Source: Monocercomonoides exilis
Lineage: Eukaryota; Preaxostyla; Oxymonadida; Polymastigidae
Direction of reading: 5' to 3'
Assembly: GCA_001643675.2 (NCBI GenBank)
Contig: LSRY02000057.1
Location: 126,501 to 190,500, forward strand
Length of the DNA stretch: 64,000 nucleotides
A model generated the notes under the pieces. The model searched no databases and had not been told where the DNA came from. It saw only the letters and a list, made by a program, of their open reading frames with translations. The position numbers and the translations under genes were made by a program. This document shows positions 1 through 11,000 of this stretch, piece after piece (positions within the stretch are counted from its first letter, which is position 1; the number at the start of each line of letters is the position of its first letter).

Positions 1-1989
1 ATTTCCAGCAGAAATGTTCAATCTGCAAATATGCATCTCTCCCGTTCCAGTAATCTCAAATAGCCTTGAGGCGCGATTATTTGTATGTACCGAATCATGC
101 ACAAGAACAAAATCCCTTGCAGTCAATGTGCCTGTTGAGACTGAAAAAAGAGACAACCCAGATGCTTCAAATTCAATTTGAACTGTTGAGCTCAAATCGC
201 TTTGGCCATATATTGTGTAAGAATTGGTGTTGCAGTCCACACTTTTTGTCTCTGAAATCGAACCTGTGAGTATTGCAATATCAGTTACTAATTCTGGAAT
301 CAGCTGAGTGAGGCAGCGGCTGATGGTGCAGCAAGGATAGCTTTCATCCAGTCCACAAGTGTATGTATCAATGGCATTGGGTTCTGTTTGTACTGATGAG
401 ACAAATCTGACTTTTCCGAAATCATTTCGAAGCCATTTGCTTTTATCAATAACAGAATTGTAATTAGTGCTCACTCTGTTTTCTGTTTGCCTTGTAGAAT
501 AGCATGTGGAATCAATGTTGTTTGATGTTGAACCTTGAAGAACAATGTCATGCCCACCTTTAATGCATGTGTTGTTATGGAAAAAGCAATAATAAAACAA
601 AATTCCATTATTACTTGACGTTACACTTTGACATACAGCGCCTCCTCCAAGCATTGAAAAGCAATTACAAAACAGGCAATTTGATATTACAACTTGATCA
701 ATGCATCTCCAATGTTGAATTGCGCCTCCTGCGGATGATGTTGAATGATTTCCTTCACAAGAAGAAAATAATGAGCTGAGAATGCAATGTTTTTGCTTTA
801 ATGTCAAAACTTGACAAAAATCTATTGCCCCTGCATCTACACCTGATGAACAATTTTGAAAAGAGCAATTATCAACAATTGGTTGGACATATACTAACTC
901 TGCCGTTATTCCTCCACCACCAAAATCTGTTGTAGCTGCAGCTGTGCATTGTACAAATAAAGTGTGTTTAACAATGCATTCTGCAATTTTCAATGCATAT
1001 ATTCCTCCTCCTCTTGTCGAGGAAGCGTTGCATCTTGTGAATGAAGAATTCTCAACTCTGAGAGTTGCATTTTCATTGTCATGAACATAAAGAGCACCCC
1101 CTTGTGGTGATGTGCAATCAGTCCATTCGCACAATGAAAAGGATTGACTCTCATTTGTGTCCATTTTTTCTTTTCTTTGAAGTTCATTCGCTTCTCTTTT
1201 CCCAAAGCTTATTGATGTATTTTTGCAGACAAATTCTTGTGAAGAATAAGATCCGCTCGAGACCCCTCCTTCAAATGCATTCACACATAAATAAATGAAA
1301 CAGTTCTCCATTGAACTCAACAAGCACGAATGCTCCATTTGACAATCACAGTTCTTGAAGGGCTTCACAGAAATATTCCTGAAGGCACAGTTATTAATTT
1401 GTTCACTTTTGCTCTTTCCAGACAAAAGGAAATAGTCTGAGGATGATACAGTCAGATCTGCAACGATGGAATTTCTCAAAATAGCAAGATTTGAATCATC
1501 AGATGAAAATATGAGACTGGGAGTGTTCAGATTCTTTTGAGGGATCAAACTCAAATTAACCATGCTGATTGACCCACTTTGCAAATGAAAAGGAGATTCC
1601 GATTTTTGGTGGGAAATGCAGGAATCAATTGTGATTTTTGATTTATCTGTAACTAGTATCAAAGGTGAAGACAAATGTTCAACTGCCAAATTCTTGAGCA
1701 AGACTGTAGAATTGTGGAATGCCAAAAATGTATTAACAACTGCAGATATTCCTGACTGCAATCTTTTTACTTCTGAGGCTGTATTCTGCTCAAAAAAATA
1801 ATAACTATTTGTCTTAGAGATAAATTGTGCATCATTCAAATTTCCTTGACCAAAATAAATGCATTTAATCGAAAAATATTAATGCCAAAGAATACCTTTG
1901 TTTTTCAATATTGCAGCACCAGAGACATATTGCGTTTCAAGTGTCCTCCAAAGAATCAAACATGCAAAAAGGAGCAGATACATTCTCAT
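1..1989 (-). CDS. Secreted right-handed beta-helix surface protein (partial, C-terminus beyond window)
   Basis: A long minus-strand frame runs off the left edge, so only the first ~646 residues are visible. The start at 1989-1987 gives a short N-terminus followed by a hydrophobic signal peptide (MRMYLLLFACLILW). A 51-nt intron at 1895-1845 (GTATTC...CAAG) removes an in-frame stop and keeps the frame. The body is Cys-, Ser-, Asn- and Gly-rich, with irregular repeats such as NCSFQNCSSG, GGGITALFVQC, STRGGGIYAL, SSFTRCNAS and SSMENCFIYLC. This is the short-strand-and-turn pattern of right-handed parallel beta-helices of the polymorphic outer-membrane-protein type, which are common cell-surface proteins in oxymonads (family knowledge). 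A role as a secreted surface or adhesion protein is inference. A C-terminal membrane anchor would lie outside the window. No stop codon interrupts exon 2 over more than 1800 nt, so the reading frame is firm; the exact family name is less so. Confidence 0.8.
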
Positions 1990-2459
1990 ATGTTATTAGA
2001 ATCAACTTTGATTCAAATATAAAATATTTTTCGGATGATCAAATCGAAATAAAAAATGGTTTTCTGAACAATTGGTAAGAGAGAAGATCTTCTTCAGCAA
2101 TCACTTTGTGAGTGTTTGGAAAACATCTGAGACAGTTCCAAGGCAATACTATTTCCTCGGTTCTTTTCAGGAACAAATTGGTATTTGCTGATACAGATGA
2201 TAATTTTTGACATCAAAAAAATGAAAAGAATAAAAAAGTTACAAACAAAAAGAAACGTCAAACAGAGAGAAAAAATTTGTCCAAATCAATGCAACAAATG
2301 ATGAGAATCTGCCTTGCATCACCTGAATGGCAAAATAATTTGTAATCAGATAATGCTTTGTTTGTTGGAATAAGTTGAATTATTCCATGTTCTTAACAGT
2401 GCATTCACCAGAAAATATTAAGAAACTTATCAAACAAAAATTGTTGAATGACAAAAGCA
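1990..2459. other. Intergenic, AT-rich
   Basis: This stretch lies upstream of the beta-helix gene and has no convincing open frame, tRNA-like fold or long repeat. It contains A-rich runs around 2210-2280. It probably holds the promoter of the minus-strand gene, but no specific element is recognisable. Confidence 0.4.
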
Positions 2460-4390
2460 CAAAAAGCAACAAATGCCACACCTTAACAAATGAGCCATGT
2501 TTTCACTTTGAATGTGTTGTTCCGAATTATTAAAAGCCTTCTCTCCCAACGCAATCAGATGGCGAGTTTTTCTTTTCCATTCTCTCTTTCCACTTCTCTT
2601 CTTCTCTTCCGCTCCTCAATTCCCTTTTCTTTGTCTCTTTCAATGAAAATTCTTTCCCTCAAAACTGTTTCTCAATTTCTCTTCTCTTTCATTTTTCCCT
2701 TCTCTTTTTTTTTCCTTATCACCCTCCAATATGTCATATGTTAATTCATCTTTTCTCTCAACTGTTATCATTTTTTCCTGTTCAGTCCTCACATATCAAA
2801 ACTTGTTCTTATTAAAATAAACATTTTCTGTGAAAGTCATCGTAATCTTCTCCTCCTATTCTTCCTCTCCATTTCCTATCTTCTCCATTGTGCTCTTCAT
2901 ATTCTCATCTGTTTTGTCTTATAAAACCATCTCACCAGCTTCTTCGCCCAAAATTTCCCAAATAAGTTTTTCCGCTCTATTCTTCTCCCGCTTTCTTGCT
3001 CCTTCCACATTTTGTATGTTGATCCATTTTATGCGAATAGCTATTGTTTGTAGTTTGAAAATACTCACCTGCTTTTTCTTCAGCGAAAAGATCCTTTTAA
3101 GAAGCCATTTGTGCCAGTTGAGAGGAAATGTTTCGTGAACTTTCTCTGCATACGCATTTGTATTTAAAAAAAGAGTTTAAAAAAAGATTGCAATTAAACA
3201 AATAAAGAAATCAAACATGTTGTTATTATAACTTAAAAATACATTTTGTAAAATAAAATTAAAATAAATATTCAGTCTCTTTCTTTTTTTTTTTCAATTC
3301 TGAATATTTTTCATCATTCAAAAAAATAAATTTTAATCAGCAAAAAAGCACAAACACAATTTGCCCTTCTTTGCAAATAAAGCATTCTCTTTGCAAAATA
3401 CAAATAATTTCCTCAGCCTCTTCTCCATTCGCAATCGCTTGCTCCTCGTGTTTCTTCCTGCATTGATTAAGCCTCCATCTCTTCCTTCTTCCTCTCATAA
3501 GCTCCATCCTTTCACTTTCTTTTCCACCATCTTCTTTGAATTATTCATTCACTTTGTTTGCTTTCAATTGCTCCAATAATAATGTCTTTTCTTCCCATGA
3601 AAATCCTTCCAATACCGAATCACTTTAAAGTCAGTGCTTTTCTGATATATTGAGTGTATTTCAATTAAAATCTGGAACACGTCAAATTCATGTTCCAAAA
3701 ATTCCAAAGGGGGGATAAGAAATGTGAAAGCGAATGGTACAGAATAAATGAATAAATAATTCAAACCTCACAACAAATACAGAGTGATTGATGCCCAATT
3801 GCGATTCCAAGCATTTTTTTTTTCAATTCAAGCAATTTGTAAATTTTCGATAAATCAGATAAAATTTCAATAAAAATGGGGACATGTTCGATGAAGAATG
3901 CTATCTGAATGGAATTGAACGCGGATTTGGAAAACCATAGAAATTACTTATATCTTTTTTAGTTTTGCTTGGCAAGTCAAATGAGACACATGAGCTGTTG
4001 AGATAATTTTGGACAAAAAATAGCAGTTCGCTCAAGTGCATCCTCGGTTAACGTGCATGGCGTTTGTTGTATTTTGTGGAACGAATCAACATCTGCTCCA
4101 CGATTGGCAACAATTTTGCTCAGGCGGATGAAAAGAAGCATGTTGTTGAATTTCATTTTGAATGCTTTGCCTTTTTTTCGAAATTTTGTTTGTTCTTGTT
4201 GTTGCAATGCAATGGTTAAATGAGAATTTGATGATGCTCCTTTCTTTGAATAAGCCTTCTCATCAAATTCTTTCGCTTCTACATGTTCATTTAAAAAAAA
4301 GGGTAAATAAGTTTTTGATCTTCTTTTTCGTTGTTGTTGTTAGAGAAAGGTTTTATTTGGAGTTTTCAGTTATTCAAACATTTTTTATGG
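2460..4390 (-). pseudogene. Broken or heavily spliced minus-strand gene, coding-like remnants
   Basis: Several minus-strand segments read like protein but sit in different frames separated by stops. About 4360-3977 gives a ~120-residue segment with EKEDQKLIYPF and a weak ankyrin-like stretch (VANRGADVDSFHKIQQTP). About 3764-3600 gives FLEHEFDVFQILIEIHSIYQKS, which then continues better in another frame (EEKTLLLEQLKANKVNE), followed by a TAA and FKEDGGKESERMELMRG. About 3150-2900 gives NAYAEKVHETFPLNWHKW and AEKLIWEILGEEAGEMVL, then a stop. About 2790-2490 is very Lys/Glu-rich and open in all three minus frames. Changing frame inside plausible protein suggests decay. An alternative is a living gene with several tiny introns, because GTGAGT-like donors occur at some breaks. 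Function unknown; the plus-strand open frames here are pyrimidine-rich shadows. Confidence 0.35.
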
Positions 4391-5002
4391 TTCAAGATGT
4401 GATTCATAATTTTTTTTATTTCCATATAATTCTTAAAACATTCCAAAGTTTGATCATTCATTTGGATAATCCTTTAAGATTAAAAAAAAAAAAAAAGAAA
4501 GAAATTAATTAATTTTCCTTTGAAGTGGAGAATTGGTGATGAAAGTGACGAGTTTTTTTTTCGCGTCATTCAGGGTTAAATAAATTTTTTCCCTCTCTCA
4601 TGAAATTATGTGAAAATCAAATTTTCTCTTTGAAATCTGAAATAATTCCGGATTATTTTTTTTTTCTAGTGAGTTAAAACAATTTTTGAAAACATATGTT
4701 TTTTCCTGAAAATATTATTTATTTCTTAAAAATTTTTTTAAATCCAATGAAAACATAAGATATTTATATTTTGAATGCAAAAATTTTATCCTCCTTTGAA
4801 AAATTTTTCATTTCGTACAATTAAATTATTTAAATGAATATAATTATTTGATTTCAAATGAAAAAATGATTAATTCGTTTGTGAAAATTTTTAATTAGAT
4901 TGCAAAAATTCACATTTAGAATTATTTTTTGTGCATTGATAATTATGGAAACACTGAGCACAGAAAAAATGAAAACTCATACCATAAATTGATTTTAATA
5001 AA
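4391..5002. other. Intergenic, very AT-rich
   Basis: Long T and A runs dominate, including a short A tract near 4482-4495, and no open frame looks like protein. The right part must contain the promoter and 5' leader of the dynein gene, but no recognisable motif stands out. Confidence 0.4.
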
Positions 5003-8000
5003 ATGAGCATCTCGGGCGTTCCATTTGATAAAAGAGGAAAGAAACGCTCAATCGAAGAGACGCTCAAACAGCAACGTTCTGTAGATAAAAATGCATTGAC
5101 CCAAAGACTTTATGCAACGATGAGACCATCTCTGGCTGCAAATGCTTCTGTTTTTCAACATTCTGGAAAATTGGAAGATACAAAAGTCACTTCTGTTGTT
5201 TGCGATTGTAATTTTATTGAATTTTAATTTACACATATGTTATTGAATTTATGAAATTATATATTTTTATTTGCTTTTTTTTCTGATTGTTATATTCATT
5301 TTTAAAATGTTTGACTGTTTTAATGAGTTTGAAAGGCCAATACAATTTACACAGACCAGAAATTCGACAAAACCTCGCGCGCATGTATTTGAATCTTCTC
5401 CAAGCAATTTTCTTCTGTCAGGAGATTCTCAACTTCCAAGAATAGTGCGTTCAACCACTCCAACATCTTTTCAACGTTCAAATTCACTTCGTGCATCTAC
5501 CCCGTCAACTCCAACACTTCATGCAACTCATACACAAAATTCAATATCCGCTTCTCAGAAATTCAATTCACGTACTTCGTTTTCTCAGATACCCACTTCA
5601 CCATCTCTTCCTGTGGTAAGTCCTCAGGCAATGCATCTTCCCCCTCTTTCAAGCGAAAAAACAAAGCGTTATTCTGCTTCAAGGAGATCTTCAGTTGGAC
5701 CGCCTGTAAGATCACTCGAACCTGAAATTAAAGAAAGACGTTCAATTACACCTCAAGGAAAACTAATGACACATTCACTAACTTCGTCTTCAAACAAGTC
5801 ATTTGCCGCATCTTCTGCATTTACAACATCCTTTGCAAGTCTGATGAACGCCTCATCTTCTCATTCGAAAAATAATGCAGCAGATGATGCCTTGTTGGCT
5901 CTCATGCAAGAAGACAGTTCACAATTGACTTCTGCCGTTTCGTCTGATTCATCCGCAATGACATTTCTCCGCCGGAGCCTCCAACAGCCAGAGCAGCTGG
6001 AGTTTGTCTACTGCCAAGTTGCGGGGGGAGTGTTTGACATGTTCAATCCATACGACCTGGAGATTGTGCCCCACGAGACAATCATGATTCTCCACCAGAA
6101 GGAAATAGAAAGAATGAAAAAGGCCAAAAGAGATCGAGAGCTGACACTAAACAGCGACAAAGGAAAGAAGACGGCCACACAGCGCGACAGCATGAGCAGT
6201 GCTTCGAGCTATGCCCAGCCATTCGGATTGAAAGCGAGCCCAAGAAAATCCATATCTCCCACACGCCACAATTCATCCTCGTCTTCTGCCACTTCATCCG
6301 CTTCTTCGCAGTCCACTTCACTTGCACTTCACGAAACATCATCACACTCACCGTCACCGTCACCATCGCCATCGCCACTCTCACCTTCCTCTTCCTCATC
6401 CTCATCCTCATCCTCATCCTCATCTTCCTTTTCCTCTTCCATTTCACCCAGCTCTTCCTCCCTCGCCAGCACCTACTACACAGCCTCCGCCAAGGGTATC
6501 ACGATGTACTACGGAATGAACACCGAGTTCACCCCCATCCGCCAATGGCTCGAAGAGCGGCGCCTCTTCCACATTGTCGCCGGCATCCCCTTCTTCGCCT
6601 CCTTCCGCCTCTTCCGCTGCTACTCGGCGTGGATGGCCTTTGCCCGCCGAAGACGCATCGCCAAGTCCTTCGACATTCTGCGCACCAGCCACTTCTTCTC
6701 CACCTCCCCGCTCCACAAAGCCCTCGTCCGCGTGCAGGAGCTCTGCCTGATGCACCGCTCAGCCCCACTCTTCACAACAGACGAGACAAAAACATACACA
6801 CTGGAGGACTTCGCAGCTGAGATGGACAGGCAAAGCGAGGTGTTTCTGGCAACGCTGCGGCTGCTGGCTGACGAAGTGGAGGCGACGGTGAAGAATGCAT
6901 GCAGAAAAGTGCTTGTTCAGAAGGGGTTTGTTGATACAAAGGCGACAATTGAGGGAATATCAGCAGACGAAAGAGAAGGAAATGAGAAAGCACTCGCAAT
7001 GAGTGGGGCATTTCAGTCAACAACCACATCATCATCATCTTCTTCTTCTTCCTCCTCCTCATCTTCATTTTCTGCATCTTCTTCTTCCTCCTCATCTTCT
7101 CCTCCTCCTTCTCTCCCGTCCTTCGGCGACGACACCAGCTACACAGTGCTTGCTGCCAAGCGCAGTGAATATCGCCGTCTGACGAACTTCATCAGAGAAG
7201 TTGACTACATCGTGGCTGATCTGCAGCACCATCTGATTGTCCAGGCAACCGACGCTTTGCTCACCACGCTCCGCAGACGAAAGCACAGACAGGCACCTCA
7301 ACCGCCGCTGACAGAGAATTTGGATCAGGACAGGAAGAGGAAGGAGCTGGAGAGAGAGTATTCGATGGAAGGAGGGGAGATGTTCTCTTCGTTTGGGCAG
7401 TCTGCTTCTTCTTCTGCTTCTTCTTCTTCTTCTTCAACATTCAACAGGAATTCTTCATTTGCCCGCAGAAAGAATCAAAAGAACGGGAAACGACGAACAT
7501 CAGCGCAGGAAAATGAGGAAGAGAACAACGAAAACAACACAAATTGTGATCAAATGAATGGAAACAACTCAGAACAGCCAAGCTCATCAGCATCTTCCTC
7601 TTCTTCTTCTTCTTCTTATTCATATTCTACCCACACTTCATCTACTGACTACAATGAAGAACAAACTGAAGGGGATGAAGGCTACACATACGAAGGCGGA
7701 GAAGGCGAACCCGAAGAGCCTCTTCCGCCGCTGTTTGAGACAGAACTGCGAATTGAAGGCGACCATCTTCAGCTGATTCACTCGGCAGATGATTTTGAGC
7801 TGATGATAATGGCGCTGGTGGAGCGGTTTGTGGCAGATGTGTTTACGAGAGAAAGATGTCTGTTGTCACCTGCCTTCAGACAATACACTCTGTCCAATGA
7901 AGATGGGACAGGCAATGCAGATGGGGGTGGTGTTGGAGGAGGAGGAGGGATGGGGAGTGGAAGCGGAGGTATGGGAGGTATGGGAGGAGGAGGAGGAATC

Positions 8001-11000
8001 GGGGGAGAGAAGAGAGGGAAGAGAGGAGGCAGAGGCAGAGGCAGAGAGAGAGGAGGCAGAGAGCAGCGGGAGAAAGAGCGGAAGGAGCAGCAGGAGAGGG
8101 AGCAGATGACAGCAGAGGAGCTGCAGCGGCTGGCCGAAGAAGAGGAGCAACATGTGATGGACTCGATTGGCGAGAGCATCACAGCCATTTTGGGAGAGAG
8201 GCTGCAGCAGGACAAGAACTACCAGCAGTTAAAAGTGGACATTGCGAACGAGACAAGCAGCGCATTCAAGGAAGTTGTGTCGCATGCTGCAAAATATCGT
8301 GTGTTCCTCCGCATTGTGCTGGCAAACCGGACAGTCGATCCGAACGAGATTAGACAGAGAGACCCTCCTGTGCTGTGGTATTCGCAGCAGCTGGACGAGC
8401 ACAAGGCGCAGCTGGCAGACGGGACAGCGCTTGCAGACTACGTGGAGGTGTCGCTGTTCAAACTGCGCCTTCCTCAGCTGAAGCAGGTTGTGACAGAATC
8501 AGCAGAGGAAAGGATACGCACACTGCACCAGCTGCTGCCGGAGGTGTCGGCCGAGAAGAGAGCGAAACACGCACTGGATGTGCGAGAGGCGTTTCAGGTT
8601 TTGTCGCAGAAGCCGGAGAATGTGGAGGACTATGCGCAGTTCCTGACAAACGTGGCGCAGATCCAGAAGAGCCAGCAGCAGCTGCGGTACAACCACGACG
8701 TGGTAGATGGCTTCTACCAGATGATGCGCGACTCGCAGATCGAAATCAGCAGCTCTGACCAGGCGAACCTGCAGCTGATGGAGCGCAGCCAGACACAGCT
8801 GAACCAGCTGCTGCTGAATGCGGAGAACACGATGGAGGAGCAGACAGCGAAGTTCAATGCAGAACTGTCAGCACGAGTTGCTGAATTGAAGGAAAGAACA
8901 CTAAAATTCCGTTCGCAGGCAGCTGAGCCGTCTTTGCTGAGCAATCCAGATGAAGTTGAGGGGGTGGAGGTAGAAGTGGCGAAGTTGTGTGCAGAGGCAG
9001 GAAAACTGCGGGAAGAGGCAGACAAATGCAGCAGGCTGCAGAAGCTGTTCAGCACTCCGCCGGAAAAATGGGAAGTTCTGTGTGAAGTTGAGCGCGACCT
9101 GAAGGCGAAGCAGACACTGTGGACGTCGCTGGAGGAGTGGCACACGCTGGACGAGAGCTGGATGGACACCCCGCTGCTCACTTTGGACAAAGACGAGGTC
9201 TTTGCCACCTTCGCCCGGTACACAAAGACCTGCTCCCAGCTCGAAAGAGAACTTCCGCCCAATCTCGCCACGCAGAAGCTGCGGTCTCTGATAGCTGAAT
9301 TCGGAAAGACGCTGCCAATTCTGGAGTCGCTGAAGAATCCTGACTTGAAACCACACCACTGGCTGAAGATAAGAGAAGCACTGACAGGCTCGCCGGATGA
9401 GTGGCTGGACGAGTTCACGTTTGGGTGGGTGTTGGATATCGGGGCGATGGAGAAGAGAGTGGAGGTGTCACAAATCAGCGAGGATGCGTCGCAAGAGGCG
9501 GTGCTGTCGGATATGCTGCGCAAAATCATCGACAAGTGGACGAAGATGGAGCTGAAGACGAAACCATTCCGGAACGACAACTTCCTTCTGATTGAAGTGG
9601 ATGAGCTGCTACGTGACTTCGACGACACGCAAGTACAGCTGGAGACAATAAAAGGCTCACGTCACGCTGACCCAATCAAAGAGAATGTGATGTTGTGGGG
9701 TTCGAAGCTGAGCACGTTCAATGATGTGCTTGAGCAGTGGCTGATCTTCCAGCAGAAGTGGCTGTCGCTGGAGCCTGTCTTCCAGAGCGACGAGCTTCTG
9801 AAGGAATATGCGAAGAAGTTTCACGAATGCGACAAGTTCTGGCGGGACTTCATGCGCGTCACGCACGAATACCCAGCTGCATTGCGGGTGACGCAACAGC
9901 CAGGGCTGGCGACGATCTTTAAGCAGCACAACAACACACTGGAGCAGATACAGTCTGCACTGAACGGCCTGCTCAACACAAAAAGAGCGCAATTTGGACG
10001 GTTCTTCTTCTTGCCGAATGACGATCTGTTGGAGATTCTGAAGGAAGGGAAGAATCCGCTGAATGTGATGCCTTACATGAACAAGCTCTTCGACAACATC
10101 AAGACACTCCAGTTTTCAACATCAGAAGACCTGAGAAAAATGGAGATAGTGTCAATGGTGTCATCCGAAGGGGAGGTTGTGAAGCTGAAAGAGGAGAAAG
10201 TGAATCCACGTGGCAAACCAGTAGAAGTGTGGCTGCGGTCAGTCGAGGCTGCAATGATGAACATCCTCCACACACTCCTCAAAGCAGCTGTCATTAACAT
10301 CTTCCAGATTGTGGAGCCTGTCCTGGGTGCTCTGCTTCAGATCATCCCAACCGATCCAAAGGGAAAATTGGGCGGCTCTGGCTCAGCTTCGGGAATTGCC
10401 TCTGGCAGCGGCTCGGCAATAGGCTCACCTTCCTCTACGCCTCTTCTGCCATCTGCGACCAGCCCGAACAAGCTGTCAATTTCAGTCTCAGCACAAAGCC
10501 CGTCTCAGACTCCCTCGCAGAAGTCGTCGTATGGTTCTTCACACTCAAACCACATGTCAGCTGCTGCTCAGCAGGCAATGATTGCAGCGAGGCAGAAGTG
10601 GATCCTCACCAACAAGGCGCAGATCGTGATTGCGGGGTCTCAAATCCTCTGGACGGCACAGGTGGAGCAGGCGCTGTCTGCCGAGCGGCCGCTGGATGAG
10701 CTGCGGAAGATGATGGCGAAGTGCGAGGGGACACTCGACATCCTCACAGACCTCGTCCGCGGGCAGCTGGATCCGCTGCAGAGGGTGAGTGCTGGTGCGC
10801 TGATTGTGATACAAGTGCATGCAAGAGACATTGTGGAGGAGATGCTGCGTGATTGTGTGATGTCTGTGAATGACTTCGACTGGCAGAAGAGGCTGAGGTA
10901 TTATTGGGACATGCAACAGGACACATGCCTCATATCTCAGACAAGCTCATCTTTTGACTACGGCTACGAATATCTCGGCTGCACACCTCGTCTGGTGATC

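Noticed and set aside
2490-3579. Plus-strand Phe/Ser-rich frames at 2490, 2830 and 3361
   Set aside because: Their composition mirrors purine-rich minus-strand coding remnants, and the minus frames look more like protein.
4162-4512. Plus-strand 116-residue frame ending in poly-Lys
   Set aside because: Phe/Leu/Val-rich with no motif, running into an A tract. The opposite strand carries a better coding segment.
7778-8215. Antisense Pro/Leu/Ser-rich frames and similar ones at 6082-6768 and 19186-19497
   Set aside because: They are shadows of Gly-, Glu- and Ser-rich low-complexity tracts of dynein and have no independent similarity.
8714-9628. 304-residue minus-strand open frame
   Set aside because: It lies wholly antisense to the conserved dynein linker region. 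Its Ser/Phe/Cys-rich composition is what the reverse of Lys/Glu-rich coding gives.
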